A DNA stretch of 64,000 nucleotides from Acidimicrobiia bacterium. Lineage in GTDB: Bacteria; Actinomycetota; Acidimicrobiia; IMCC26256; JAOSJL01. Location: positions 248,001 to 312,000 of the forward strand of contig JAOSJL010000001.1 of assembly GCA_027494115.1 (NCBI GenBank). The letters are read 5' to 3'. Made by a program: the position numbers and the translations under genes. This document shows, piece after piece, positions 1 through 11,432 of this stretch. Position 1 is the stretch's first letter; every line of letters begins with the position of its first letter. Under the pieces are notes generated by a model. It searched no databases. It was given only the letters and a program-made list of their open reading frames with translations, and was not told where the DNA came from.

Positions 1-1
1 A

Positions 2-94
2 GTTCTGATCCTGGTCACCGGCGCGGCTCTCCTTCCGGCGTTCCGTCGCTTCTCGGGCCGCCTCGAACCCGTCGTGATCCTCGAGCCTGCCTGA
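2..94 (+). CDS. C-terminal fragment of a membrane protein (partial at window edge)
   Basis: Frame 2 reads VLILVTGAALLPAFRRFSGRLEPVVILEPA* and ends just before the convergent histidine kinase stop; hydrophobic then basic, like a transporter C-terminus. Confidence 0.35.
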   Translation, partial: VLILVTGAALLPAFRRFSGRLEPVVILEPA

Positions 95-96
95 GG

Positions 97-2090
97 TCAG
101 GTTCGAGCGGGCGCGTCCTGATGCCCTGGCACACCTGTGGGTTCGGACGACCCGGCGGCGGGGAGAGTGAACGTGAACGTCGAACCCTCGCCGACGGTGC
201 TCTCCACACGGATCTCTCCACCCTGGGCTTCGACGTAGCGACGCGCGATCGCGAGCCCGACGCCCATTCCCCGGCGCGACGACCGCCTGCCCTCGGCGGA
301 CTGGAAGAAGCGTTCGAAGACTCTGTCGAGGTCGGCGGGTGGGATCCCCGACCCCTTGTCGGACACCGCGATCTCCACCATGTCACCGCGCACGGTGCCA
401 CTCGAACGCCGCGCTGACACGCGGATCGTCGTTCCGGCATCGGAGTACTTGGTGGCGTTCGTCAGCAGGTTGGACAACACGTGGGGAGAAGGCCTCGGGT
501 GCCGCGCGCACCTGCAGGGACGGGTCCACGTCGACGACGAGTTCGTGATCAGCCAGGAGTGGGGCGATCGGCCCGGTCACGTCGTCGATCAAAGACGACA
601 GGTTGCACGTCTCGGGCTCGACGTCCATCGCATCGTCCTCCAGCCGCACCGATGCCAGCAGTTGGTCGATGAGGCGGGTGAGTTCCTTGGCGTTGCCCGA
701 CGCGCGCCCGAGAAGCTCCTTGCGCTTCTCCTCGTCGAGCCGGTCCCATTGGAGGATCACCGTGTCCACGAATGCCGCGGCTGCAGTCAGCGGCGTTCGC
801 AGTTCGTGTGAGGCCATCGACATGAACTCGGCCTTCAACTCGTCGGCTTCCCGTAGACGCTGTGCGAGACGCTTCTCGTCCTCGAAGGCGCGGCGGAAGC
901 GCTCCTCTGATTCCCGCAGCTCGTCGGCGGTGGCGCGGATCTCGACGGTGGCCTCGTCCACCATGTCGAGAGCACGGTCACGGGCGCGCAACTGCGAGTA
1001 CACGAGCCCGAAGAGCAGGAAGCTCACGAGCAGGCCGGCGCCCAGCCAGAGCCACTGCTCACCCGTCTGGTCGTTCGTGAATCCGTCGAGCTCGCGGAAC
1101 GTGAAGGTCCACGGGGTTCCCAGCACGTCCACCGTCTCGACGCTCGAGAACCCCGATTTCACGATCTCGCTCGCGGGCACGTCCGGCTCCGTGACCAACA
1201 CCGTGTCTTCTGCCTCGACGAAATCGAGGATGGGGATCGTCTCCCCCACGATCTCGGAGGCCGACCCCGGATGTGCATCGACGATGGGGCTGACCAACGA
1301 GTCGAGATACACGACGACGGCGGCGACACCTCCGAGCGTGCCGTCGGGGTTGTTGATCGTGGTTCCGACGATGCCCAGCCACTGCTTCGTGTCGGTCGAG
1401 TCGGGAAGCTCTCCGTCCCCGAACGCTTCGATCAGCGCGTACTCGACGGCGCCGAACATCGTGGCGTCCGTACCCACATCGACCAGCGCGTCGTCGGCGA
1501 GAAGGATGCCGATGTCGAGTCCGACCGCATTTCCACGAGCTCCCTCCGGCGCTGAGTACAAGATCAGGTCGTGCTGCTCAGCATTGGGATCCAAGACCTC
1601 GGGTTGCCGAATTCCCCAGCTCTCTATCGGGCCGAAAGAACGAAGGCGCGCGGCGAAGTCGTCGAGATCCTCGTGGGGAACACGTTCGGTCACGACCGCC
1701 ACGTACGTGGCAGGCAGACGGGTGGCCACGAGCTCACCGTCGATGAACTTCACGAATTCCTCATGCGTGAAGCCACCCGCCTCCGTTCGCCGGGCCATTT
1801 CCTCGACGAACTCCGCGTACGGGGCAAGGCTCTTTTCGAACTCCGGGCCACTGACCTCGGCCACCGCATCGTCGAATCGCTTCTCGGGCGCACCTTCGAG
1901 GTTCGTGCGCCGTACGAAGAAGACCGCGAACGTGGCGGCCAGAAACACTGCGAGGAGGAGCCAGGCCCAGACGGTGGAGACCCGTCGTGGCCGCGACGAG
2001 GCCGACCCGTCGTGTCGGGTCACGTCGGGTGCGTTGCCCTCGGAGGTTTCGTCAGCCTCGATGCCCCGTCCTGTCACGCCACCATTCCCA
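97..2090 (-). CDS. Sensor histidine kinase with periplasmic CHASE-like sensor, HisKA and HATPase domains (frameshift near 480-490)
   Basis: FMSMASHELRTPLTAAAAFVDT (H-box) in ORF 383..2416; LSNLLTNATKYS / SDKGSGIPPADLDRVFERFF / GMGVGLAIARRYVEAQGGEIRVES (N/G boxes) in ORF 97..480; removing one C from the CCCC run joins the frames. Start approximate. Confidence 0.85.
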
Positions 2091-2179
2091 TCGACCGATC
2101 TCCGGTGTCGATGAGAACAACAAGGGCTCAATCGTAGGCTCGACAGAGGGGACATCCGAGCGCAGGCAACACCGGTAGC

Positions 2180-3476
2180 GTGCCCGGAGTGCCTCTGCCC
2201 CGATCCCTCGGCGCCTTCCGACACCGGCCTTTCGCCCTGTTGTGGTCGGGTGCCTTCGTGTCCAACATCGGCCGATGGATGGAGGCCGTCGCCGTCGGCG
2301 TTCTCGTCACCGAAACCACGAACCAGGCAGGATGGACAGGTCTGGTGGCCGTGGCGGCATTCGCCCCCAATGCCTTCCTGAGCCCACTGGGGGGTGCCCT
2401 CGCCGACCGCTACCACCGTCGGGCACTCCTGCTCGTGACGATGAGCGTGCAGTGCGTCTTGGCGGTGCTTCTCACGCTGTTGGCGATCGGCGGCACGCCG
2501 TCACCGGGTGCCGTGACGCTGATCGTGTTCGCCGCAGGTTGCGTCAGCGCGTTGGGTTTCCCCGCCTACCAGGCGATCCTCCCCGAACTGGTTCCCCGCG
2601 ACGACCTCCCCGGCGCCGTGGCACTCTCGTCGGCCCAGTGGAATCTCGGTCGCGTCATCGGGCCGGCGCTGGCCGGTGTGGCGATCAAGCTCGGCGGTTT
2701 CGGCTGGGCCTTCGGAATCAACGCCGCCAGCTACGCCGCTGTCATCACGGTCCTGGCGATCCTACCGTTGGCCCGACAGAAGCGGGTGCTCACGAACATC
2801 AGGAACTCGATCGTCGCGGGCTTTCGTTTCGTGAGGGATGAACCGGGAATCCGGGGTGTGGTCGTCTACATGTGCGCCACCATGTTCCTGGCAGCCCCGT
2901 TCATCGGGTTGATCCCCGCGATGGCGATCAAGGTCTTCGACTCGGGTGCCGGTGGCACCGCGGCCCTGGTCACCGCGCAGGGGGTCGGTGCCGTGCTCAC
3001 CGGCGTGATGTTCGGATCGATACAGGCTCGGCTCGGTTCTCGACGGACACTCGTGTACGCGGTGTGGCTCCTTTCGCCCGCACTGATCGCGTACGCGCTC
3101 GCGCCGACACTCGCGATGGCCGCGGTCGCCATCTTCGTGGTCGGAGCCGTGTATCTGGGGGCCCTTTCGAGTTTCACGACCATCGGTCAGCTGCGCGCCC
3201 GACGAGATGCGCGGGCGCGTGATGAGCGTACTGATGATGATTCTCGGCGGGCTGTTCCCCCTTGGTTCGCTCCTCCAGGGAGCCATCGGTGATCGGATCG
3301 GCCTCCGGTCCACCGTGGCGGGTGCCGCAGTGATCTATCTCGGCTTTCTCGTCATCGTCAGTCGCCGCCGGGCCCTGCTCGACGCTCTCGACCGACCGTC
3401 GGGCTACGAGACCTCGGACGCCGGACCGGCAGATGCGGACCCGGGGCCCACCGCGGCGTCGGACGACCTCCGGTAG
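2180..3476 (+). CDS. MFS transporter (MFS_3/EntS-like), frameshift near 3200
   Basis: ORF 2180..3292 LWSGAFVSNIGRWMEAVAVGVLVTE...GGALADRYHRR; continues in ORF 3207..3476 MRGRVMSVLMMILGGLFPLGSLLQGAIGDRIG. Confidence 0.8.
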
Positions 3477-3486
3477 CGTCGGTGGG

Positions 3487-4270
3487 ATGGACGACACGCA
3501 ACCATCCGTGGTGCTCGAGGAACGCAGGGGATCGACGGCTCTCGTCACGCTGAACCGGCCCGGAAGCGCGCAACGCGGTGAACCCGGCCATCACCGATGC
3601 CATGACGACGGTCCTCGACTCGCTGGCGGCCGACGGCGACGTTCGAGCGGTGGTTCTCACGGGTGCCGGTGAGGTGTTCTGTGCCGGCATGGACCTCAAG
3701 GCGGCCGCGGCCGGCAAGGCCCACGGCTCCAGTCACCCCGAGCACGGGTTCGGCAGCCTCACCACCCGCGACTTCCGGAAACCGATGGTCGCCGCCGTGA
3801 ACGGGGCTGCGCTGGCCGGCGGATTCGAGCTGGTGCTCGCGTGCGACCTCTGCGTGGCGTCGAGCGCGGCCCGTTTCGGGATCCCCGAGGTCCGCCGCGG
3901 GCTCATGGCCGTGGCCGGCGGGCTGATCCGCCTCCCCCGCCGGATACCCCGTGCCGTCGCGCTGGAGCTCGCCATGACGGGCGACGCCATCGACGCAGAG
4001 CGGGCCCGGGAACTCGGGCTCGTCAACCGGGTCGTCGACGCGGGATCGGTCGTGGACGAGGCGCTCCGTCTGGCCGAGCGGATCGCCGAGAACGCCCCCT
4101 TGGCGGTCCGCACCTCGCGCCGCATCATCCGCGAGTCCGCCGATCTCGACGAGTCCGCGGCGTGGGACCTCCAGGCCGAGCTCGCACGCGAGGTCTTCAC
4201 GCACGATGACGCTCGGGAGGGACCTCGTGCGTTCGCCGAGAAGCGCCCACCCCGTTGGACCAGTAGCTGA
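3487..4270 (+). CDS. Enoyl-CoA hydratase/isomerase (crotonase) family protein, frameshift near 3570
   Basis: VVLTGAGEVFCAGMDLKA, VAAVNGAALAGGFELVLACDLCVAS, FGIPEVRRGL motifs. Confidence 0.85.
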
Positions 4271-4346
4271 GAATGTTCCCTTTTCCTCGGCTCGGGCTGA
4301 CACCCGGAGCGAACATCGGGAGTAACTGCTCCTAGAATCGTTGCTC

Positions 4347-5125
4347 ATGACGTCGGGAGAGACCGGAGGTTGGAGGGTCGAGGAGCTCGCCCGCCGCGGC
4401 GACGTCTCGGTCGACACCGTCCGCTTCTACCAGAAGCGCCGCCTCCTTCCTCCGCCACGCCGGGAAGGACGCATCGCCTGGTACGGCCCCAGCCACCTCA
4501 CGCGACTCGGGCGCATCCGCGAACTCCAGGGTGAGGGTTTCCCACTCGCGGTCATCGGCCGCATCCTCGACGGAGAGATCGACGCCGCCGACGTCCCCCT
4601 CGCCGCCGCCGTCGCCCAGGCCGAGGACACCGCATCGGGAGACGAACCCCTCAGTGCCGCCGCTCTCTCGGAACGCGGGGCGTACCGCCTGCCATCGTGG
4701 AGGCGGTCGTGCGCGAGGGCCTCCTGGTCCCCCGACTGTCGGAGGGACAGCCGACCTTCACCGCCGCCGACGTGGACATCGTGCGCGCAGGGCTACGCCT
4801 TCTGGAGACGGGTCTTCCGCTACCGGAGCTCCTCTCGCTGGCTCGCCGCTACCACGAGTCGGTGCACGGTGTCGCCGAGGAAGCGGTAGCGCTCTTCGAC
4901 GAGCACGTGCGGGAACCACTGCGCGATGCAGGTCTGAGCGACGACGAGCGGGCCGAACGTCTGGTGGACGCTTTCCGAGTCCTGCTTCCCTCGGTGACGG
5001 CGCTCGTGGAACACCACTTCCGGCGAGTGCTCCTCCAGGTGGCACAGGAGCACCTCGCAGCCGTCGGAGAACCGGCCGAACTCGCTGCGGCCGACGCCGA
5101 GGCCGTGCGACTCGACATCTCGTGA
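4347..5125 (+). CDS. MerR family transcriptional regulator, frameshift near 4680
   Basis: WRVEELARRGDVSVDTVRFYQKRRLLPPPRREGRIAWYGPSHLTRLGRIRELQGEGF is a MerR HTH; ORF 4697..5125 supplies the C-terminal part. Confidence 0.8.
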
Positions 5126-5825
5126 CGCCTTCTGCTTCCCGGGACGCTGCGCTCCCGACAACCGACGAGAAGGCCGCCGTCGTCGAGGAGATGTTCGACC
5201 GGATCGCCCCGCGTTACGACCTGGTCAACAGGGTCATGACCGGTGGTCAGGACGAACACTGGCGGCGCTCCACGGTGGCGGCACTGGATCTCCCTGCGGG
5301 GTCGCTCGTGCTCGACATCGCCTGCGGGACGGGAGACCTCTGTCGCGCACTCGACAACCACCACCACCGTCCCGTCGGGATCGACTTCTCGACCGGAATG
5401 CTGAACGTTGCCCGGACGAGCGCACCGCTCGTCCGGGCAGACGCTCTCGCACTCCCTGTATCGACGGGCGCGGTCGACGGTGTCGTCTGTGGCTTCGGAC
5501 TGCGGAACTTTGCCGATGTCCGGACGTTCTTCGACGAAGCCCACCGCGCCCTCCGTGTGGGGGGCCGCGCCTGGTCCTGGAGACAGCCGTGCCGACGAAT
5601 GCCGCGCTGCGCGCCGGCCACGCCTTCTACTTCGGCCGCGTCGTGCCGCTGATCGGCGGATGGCTGTCCGATCCGACGGCCTACCACTACCTCCCCGCGT
5701 CGACCGACGCGCTCCCCGGCGGCGAGGTTCTCATGTCGCGCTTCGAGGCGGCGGGCTTCGAACAGGTGCGACGCCACAGCATGGGTCTCGGAGCTGTCCA
5801 GCTTCTCGTCGGAACCCGATCGTGA
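5122..5825 (+). CDS. ubiE/menG: Demethylmenaquinone methyltransferase, frameshift near 5570
   Basis: MFDRIAPRYDLVNRVMTGGQDEHWRR, DIACGTGDLCRAL, GFGLRNFADV motifs; GTG start overlaps the upstream stop; first gene of men cluster. Confidence 0.88.
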
Positions 5826-7105
5826 GCCGGGCATCCCCGACCGCTGCACCCGGCCAACCCGGAGATGCGCCGCGTAGGCGCCTGTCGGCCGTCACCCGCC
5901 CGATCGACGACCCGCCGATTCTCGGCGAACTGCTGCCCGGCCTCTCCGGCGACGACTTCGCGTGGCTCACGACGCGCGGAGGTTTCGTGGCACAGGGCGT
6001 GGCCACCGAAATCCCGGTGGGCGGTGCCGATGGGTTCCTGAACACCGTCGAGGTCGACGATCCCCTCGGAATGTGGGCGACGGGGGTGATCGCCTGTGGC
6101 GCCCTCCCGTTCGCGGGCGGTGACGACGCTGTCCTGCGGGTGCCGGCGTCCGTCATCGGGCACACCGAGGGAACCTGGTGGCACACGACGATCGGGGCGT
6201 CCGGCCGGCACCACACTCCGGATCCCCGTGTCACGTCGCCGTACATCGATACCGCGCAGCGTCGACCGGAGGTTCGAGGGATCTCGTCGTCGCCGGACCG
6301 GGATGGCTGGCGTGGCATGGTTCATGCCGCGCTCACGCAGATCCGACGCGGCGAGCTCGCCAAGGTCGTGCTGGCGCGCGAAGTGGCCGTCACGCTGGTG
6401 GACGCCCCACTGCCGGGCGACATCCTCCGACAACTGGTGGACGATGCCGCGGGCGCGTTCGTATTCGCCGCGCAGGGTTTCGTGGGCGCCTCTCCGGAGC
6501 TCCTCGTGCGCCGCGAGGGCGGGAACGTGTCCTCCCAGCCGATGGCGGGTTCTGTCGCGGTCTCGACCGATGACGCCACGACATCTGAGCGTCTCGACAC
6601 GCTCACGCGCTCAGGAAAGGACCGTGACGAACACCGCGTCGTCGTGGAAGCGGTGGCCGACGCGTTGGAGGCCTACACGACCGAACTCGACGTCCCGACG
6701 TCCCCCGATCTGGTACGGCTTCCGTCGGTGGCGCACCTGGCGACCCGCGTGACAGGTGTCCTCGACGATGACGCTCCCTCCGCACTCGGGCTGGCGCGTG
6801 CTCTACATCCGACGCCCGCGGTGGGAGGGACACCGCGTGACCGTGCCGTGGCGTTGATCGACGTCCTCGAGCCTTTCGACCGAGGACCCTACGCCGGTCC
6901 GGTGGGATGGGTGAACGCACGTGGGGACGGCGAGTGGGCGGTGGCGCTGCGTTGCGGCAGCGTCGAGGGACGGACGGTGCGGCTGTATGCGGGTGCCGGG
7001 ATCGTCAGCGGATCGGATCCCGACCGTGAATGGGACGAAACCGAGGCGAAGCTCCGGCCGATGCTCACCGCTCTCGGAATACAGCCTCGAGAACCACGTC
7101 CCTGA
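5822..7105 (+). CDS. menF: Isochorismate synthase
   Basis: Chorismate-binding family: GELAKVVLAREV, LHPTPAVGGTPRDRAVALIDVLEPFDRGPYAGPVGWV; located between ubiE and menD. Confidence 0.88.
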   Translation: MSRASPTAAPGQPGDAPRRRLSAVTRPIDDPPILGELLPGLSGDDFAWLTTRGGFVAQGVATEIPVGGADGFLNTVEVDDPLGMWATGVIACGALPFAGGDDAVLRVPASVIGHTEGTWWHTTIGASGRHHTPDPRVTSPYIDTAQRRPEVRGISSSPDRDGWRGMVHAALTQIRRGELAKVVLAREVAVTLVDAPLPGDILRQLVDDAAGAFVFAAQGFVGASPELLVRREGGNVSSQPMAGSVAVSTDDATTSERLDTLTRSGKDRDEHRVVVEAVADALEAYTTELDVPTSPDLVRLPSVAHLATRVTGVLDDDAPSALGLARALHPTPAVGGTPRDRAVALIDVLEPFDRGPYAGPVGWVNARGDGEWAVALRCGSVEGRTVRLYAGAGIVSGSDPDREWDETEAKLRPMLTALGIQPREPRP

Positions 7106-8900
7106 CGTACTCGTGCATCGCGACGTTCGTGGACCGGTCGCTCGGAACGATGATCATGCGCACCCCACCGGATTCGATGGCCTCGATCAGGGCCGGAGCC
7201 AACGCGTCAGCCGACTGCACCCGCTCGGCCGGAATGCCGTGGAGCTCCGCCAGGCCGGCCAGGTCGATTCCGTGTGGCGTACCGAACAGGTTCTCGAAGT
7301 GCCGCGCCTCGACCGCCTGAGGAAGATCGGCCTGGGGAAGGAACGAGAAGATCCCGCCACCGTCGTTGTCGACGACGACGAGCGCGAGGTCGACATCGCG
7401 CGTTGCTGCGCGAAGAAGACCATTGGAGTCGTGCAGGAGGCACAGGTCACCGAGCAACGCCACGGTCGGAGCCTCGGTGGCTGCCGCCACGCCGAGAGCT
7501 GTCGACACGAACCCGTCGATGCCGTTCGCTCCGCGGTTCGCGATCACCCGCAGGCCATGGCGGGGCACCGCGAACGCCTCGACGTCGCGCACGGGCATGC
7601 TCGATGCCACGACCAGTGTCGACCTGTCGGGTGGCGCGGCGACGACGTCACGGGCGATTCGACCCTCGAAGATGGCGCCGTCGAGGAGACCGTCTGCGCC
7701 GGCGGGCTGTCCGTCGAGAGCGGCGTCGAGTGCCTCCCGGGCGTCGCGTTCGACATCCAACCACTGGCCGAGCCAGCGGGGGTCGGGGGCCACCGCTCCC
7801 GCGAGTGACGTCGTCAGACGGGCGAGCAACCCGTCGGCGTCCCCGAGATGGGCGGCGTGTGCGGCGTGCCCGGGATCGGGCCAACTCCCGGCCGCGCCGA
7901 GAAGCACACGCATCGGCGCACGGTCCATCCACGGCCCCACGACCTTGGACGTGGGAACCGACCCGAGTTGGAGGACGACGTCGGGGGCGAGTGTCGTGGC
8001 GAGCACGTCGCTGCGCAGAAGTGTGTCGTAGGTGCTGACCGCATGAGGGCCGCTGCGCAGACCAGAGATCGGATCGGCGAGTACGGGCCAGCCGACGACG
8101 CCCGCGAACGCTTCCAGGGTGGCCGGATCGACGCCGGATCCCCACCCCGCCACGACCACGCCGCGCGTGGTGGCGCCGAGCGTGTCCCGTAACGCATCGA
8201 CCGCCGCCGCCCCGTGGCCGATCCCCGTGTCTGCTGTCGTCCACGGCCGACCGTCGGGACGGCCGGGCGCACCGATCAACGGAGCACCTGTGGGTACCAG
8301 AGGTTCGCGCAGCGGGAGGTTGAGATGCACCGGACCCGGCACGACGCCCGTCGCCTCGACGAACGCCCGCGCCGCGAACGACCGCCACTGTTCTCCCGCT
8401 CCCTGCGTGTCTGCAGGTGGGCCGGGGTCGGAGAACCACCGGACCGAGCGACCGTAGAGGTGGATCTGATCGATCGTCTGACCGGCGCCGACGTCGCGCA
8501 GCTCGGGTGGTCGATCCGCCGTGCAGACGATCATCGGCACGCGGCTGTGATGCGCCTCGACAACAGCGGGATGGAAGTTCACGGCGGCGGTGCCGGAGGT
8601 CGACAGGACAACCGCCGGCGCGTCCCCGCCTCGTGAACAACCGAGGGCGAAGAACGCCGCGGAGCGCTCGTCGAGGAACACGGCGAGTTCGACGCGGTCG
8701 TCGGCGGCGAGCGCCAGGGCGAGCGGCGTGGAGCGCGAGCCGGGGGCGAGCGCGGCGTGGCGTACTCCCGCCCGGACCCACTCGTCGACGAGCGTCCGCG
8801 CGAACGACGTCGTGACATCGCGGGTCATCCCATCACTCGTGTCACTGCTCACATCACTGCTCACATCACTGCTCACATCGCCGCTTCGATCCTCGGTCAT
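7065..8900 (-). CDS. menD: 2-succinyl-5-enolpyruvyl-6-hydroxy-3-cyclohexene-1-carboxylate synthase
   Basis: ThDP enzyme: LVDEWVRAGVRHAALAPGSRSTPLALALA, LDERSAAFFALG, TSGTAAVNFHPAV, LLGDLCLLHDSNGLL; 3' end overlaps menF convergently. Confidence 0.92.
   Translation of the reverse strand: MTEDRSGDVSSDVSSDVSSDTSDGMTRDVTTSFARTLVDEWVRAGVRHAALAPGSRSTPLALALAADDRVELAVFLDERSAAFFALGCSRGGDAPAVVLSTSGTAAVNFHPAVVEAHHSRVPMIVCTADRPPELRDVGAGQTIDQIHLYGRSVRWFSDPGPPADTQGAGEQWRSFAARAFVEATGVVPGPVHLNLPLREPLVPTGAPLIGAPGRPDGRPWTTADTGIGHGAAAVDALRDTLGATTRGVVVAGWGSGVDPATLEAFAGVVGWPVLADPISGLRSGPHAVSTYDTLLRSDVLATTLAPDVVLQLGSVPTSKVVGPWMDRAPMRVLLGAAGSWPDPGHAAHAAHLGDADGLLARLTTSLAGAVAPDPRWLGQWLDVERDAREALDAALDGQPAGADGLLDGAIFEGRIARDVVAAPPDRSTLVVASSMPVRDVEAFAVPRHGLRVIANRGANGIDGFVSTALGVAAATEAPTVALLGDLCLLHDSNGLLRAATRDVDLALVVVDNDGGGIFSFLPQADLPQAVEARHFENLFGTPHGIDLAGLAELHGIPAERVQSADALAPALIEAIESGGVRMIIVPSDRSTNVAMHEYVRDVVLEAVFRER
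8844..8879. repeat. 12-bp tandem repeat x3 at the 5' end of menD
   Basis: actgctcacatc repeated three times; encodes DVSS-DVSS-DVSS on the minus strand. Confidence 0.9.
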
Positions 8901-8956
8901 GTGGGAGCTCCCCGGGAGTTCGACCGGCGGGCGCCGCGACACTGCACAATGGGACC

Positions 8957-9733
8957 GTGCGAGTCGCACTGGTCCACGGGTTCACGCAGACGGCGGCATC
9001 GTGGCGTCCCGTGGCCGATGTACTGAGCGATTCCTTCGAGGTGCGAACCGTCGAATTGCCCGGCCACGGCGAACGTGCCGCAGAGTCGGCAACCTCGTTC
9101 GAAGCAGCAGCGACCGAGCTCGGCGATCTGGGGGGCGAGGCGGCCTACGTCGGCTACTCGATGGGCGGGCGTCTCGTTCTGCGACTGGCGCTCGACCGGC
9201 CCGATCTCGTGCGTGCCGCGGTTCTGATCGGGGCGTCGCCGGGTATCGACGATCCCACCGAGCGTTCCCGACGCCGAGACGCCGACGCCGAACTCGCCGA
9301 CACTCTCGAACGGATCGGCACCGAGGCCTTCCTCGAGGCGTGGCTCGCCCTGCCGCTCTTCGACACGCTGCCTTCGGACGCCGCGGGTCTGGCCGAACGC
9401 GCCGACAACGACGCCGAGGCGCTCGCGCGGACCTTGCGCGTTCTCGGCACCGGCTCCCAGGAACCCGTGTGGAAGCGTTTGGCGGATCTGGCACCACCGA
9501 CGCTGTTGATCGCAGGAGCACGCGACCAGAAGTTCGCGGTACTCGCCGGCCTCATGTCCGACGCGACCGGCGCTCACGTGATTCCCGCGCTGGTGGACGA
9601 TGCGGGCCACGCCGTTCACCTGGAGCGCCCGGACCTGGCCGCGGGCCTCATCGCCGATTTCCTCACAGCTGTCGACACGGGTCACGACCCGACCACCAAT
9701 CCCGCGGCGACGAGTACGGACCACAGAATCTGA
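8957..9733 (+). CDS. menH: Alpha/beta hydrolase, SHCHC synthase-like
   Basis: VALVHGFTQTAASW, YVGYSMGGRLVLRLAL, DDAGHAVHLERPD; embedded in men cluster. Confidence 0.85.
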   Translation: MRVALVHGFTQTAASWRPVADVLSDSFEVRTVELPGHGERAAESATSFEAAATELGDLGGEAAYVGYSMGGRLVLRLALDRPDLVRAAVLIGASPGIDDPTERSRRRDADAELADTLERIGTEAFLEAWLALPLFDTLPSDAAGLAERADNDAEALARTLRVLGTGSQEPVWKRLADLAPPTLLIAGARDQKFAVLAGLMSDATGAHVIPALVDDAGHAVHLERPDLAAGLIADFLTAVDTGHDPTTNPAATSTDHRI

Positions 9734-10581
9734 ATCCGGCCTGTGCCTGCGAGCGCCGGAATGAGCGCCGCGGGCTCCCGGGCACGAAGAACGACACGCG
9801 TGAGGACGGCCGCGGGCGCGACGGCGACCAGAGCGACGAGCGCCCATGCGCTGGTCCACGCAAGGGGTACCGCCATCAGGACACCTCCGACGGCCGCCGC
9901 GCCGTAGAGCACACGCGCGGTTCGATCACCGACCCGCACAGCGAGCGTCCGCTTCCCCACGGCGGCGTCGGTCACCCGGTCACGGATGTTGTTGACGAGG
10001 AGAAGTGCAGCCGCGAGAAGCCCGACGCCGGTTGCACCCCACCAAGCGGCGGCACTCAGATGCTCGGCCACGACGTAGGTGGTGCCGACCGTCGCCACGT
10101 ATCCGAAGAAGACCAGGACCATCAGCTCACCGAGTCCGGAGTACCCGTATGGGCGTGGGCCGCCCGTGTAGAGCACACCCGCAGCTATCGCCGCACCACC
10201 GACGAGAAACAACCACGGGCTGACGACGAGGCAGAGCACGCCGCCCGCCACCGCCGCGACGCCGAATGCGGTGATCGCCGCGGCGCGAACCGCCGAAGCC
10301 GGAGCAGCCCCGGTGGCGGTGAGTCTCAGCGGGCCGACGCGGCGGGTGTCGGTCCCCCGCACACCGTCGGAGTAGTCGTTGGCGTAGTTGACGCCCACCT
10401 GCAACGCCAGAGAGACCACCAGCGCCAGGGCCGCGCGCCACCAGACAGGGTTCGGGAGGCCCGCTGCCGCGGCGCCCCCTACGACCACGGGCGCCACCGC
10501 CGCACTCAACGTCCGCGGTCGGGCGCCGGCGACCCACAGCCGCCAGCCGGTCGGCACGGGCACAGCCGGCGCGGGGGTCAC
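9682..10581 (-). CDS. menA: 1,4-dihydroxy-2-naphthoate polyprenyltransferase
   Basis: [57 protein letters not shown] prenyltransferase motifs. Confidence 0.92.
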   Translation of the reverse strand: MTPAPAVPVPTGWRLWVAGARPRTLSAAVAPVVVGGAAAAGLPNPVWWRAALALVVSLALQVGVNYANDYSDGVRGTDTRRVGPLRLTATGAAPASAVRAAAITAFGVAAVAGGVLCLVVSPWLFLVGGAAIAAGVLYTGGPRPYGYSGLGELMVLVFFGYVATVGTTYVVAEHLSAAAWWGATGVGLLAAALLLVNNIRDRVTDAAVGKRTLAVRVGDRTARVLYGAAAVGGVLMAVPLAWTSAWALVALVAVAPAAVLTRVVLRAREPAALIPALAGTGRIQILWSVLVAAGLVVGS

Positions 10582-11432
10582 GGCCTCTTCGGGAACCGGT
10601 TGAAGTCGGGAGTGCGCTTGTTCACGTAAGCGTCGCGGCCTTCCTGGGCCTCTTCACTCATGTAGTAGAGCAGCGTCGAGTCACCCGCCAGTTGCTGGAT
10701 CCCGGCGAGACCGTCGTCGGCAGCGTTCAGTGACGCCTTCAACATCCGAAGCGACAGTGGGCTGTGCTGGAGCATCTTCCGGCACCACTCCACGGTGGTC
10801 ACCTCGAGATCGGCGAGCGGTGTCACGGTGTTGATCAGGCCCATGTCGAGTGCGGCCTGCGCGTCGTACTGCTCGCAGAGAAACCAGATCTCGCGGGCCT
10901 TCTTCTGGCCGACCATCCGAGCGAGCAGTCCCGACCCGTACCCGCCGTCGAACGAGCCGACCTTCGGGCCGGTCTGGCCGAAGCGGGCGTTGTCGGCGGC
11001 GATCGTCAGGTCGCAGACGACGTGCAGCACGTGACCACCACCGATGGCGTAGCCCGCCACCATCGCCACCACGGGTTTGGGGGTTCGCCGGATCTGGATC
11101 TGGAGGTCGAGGACGTTGAGCCTCCCGATCCCCTGTTCGTCCTTGTATCCGTCATCACCGCGGACACGCTGGTCACCGCCCGAGCAGAACGCGTCGGGTC
11201 CCTCTCCGGTGAGCACGATGACGCCCGTCTCGGGGTCGTCACGGGCGACGTCGAAGGCGTCGCGTAACTCGAAGAGTGTCGTCGGCCGAAAGGCGTTGCG
11301 CACCTCGGGACGGTTGATCGTGATCTTGGCAATGCCGTCGGCCGCCTCGTGGCGGATGTCGACGTAGGCATCCCGACCGCGGGCGGCGACGGGGCGCCAG
11401 TCGGCACCGGGGCGGATGGGGGGCGAATCCAT
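10578..11432 (-). CDS. menB: 1,4-dihydroxy-2-naphthoyl-CoA synthase
   Basis: [95 protein letters not shown]; 4-bp overlap with menA. Confidence 0.95.
   Translation of the reverse strand: MDSPPIRPGADWRPVAARGRDAYVDIRHEAADGIAKITINRPEVRNAFRPTTLFELRDAFDVARDDPETGVIVLTGEGPDAFCSGGDQRVRGDDGYKDEQGIGRLNVLDLQIQIRRTPKPVVAMVAGYAIGGGHVLHVVCDLTIAADNARFGQTGPKVGSFDGGYGSGLLARMVGQKKAREIWFLCEQYDAQAALDMGLINTVTPLADLEVTTVEWCRKMLQHSPLSLRMLKASLNAADDGLAGIQQLAGDSTLLYYMSEEAQEGRDAYVNKRTPDFNRFPKRP

Noticed and set aside
603-2114. Long + strand ORF (503 aa) opposite the histidine kinase
   Set aside because: Ser/Arg-rich shadow frame of a high-GC gene; the minus strand has clear HisKA/HATPase motifs.
4262-4346. Another copy of the palindromic element upstream of merR (ttttcctcggctcgggc)
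   Set aside because: Only the linker-like 14-15 bp resembles the family; no 23-bp stem is present.
8590-10629. 679-aa + strand ORF
   Set aside because: Arg-rich shadow ORF overlapping menD, menH and menA, which have recognisable families.
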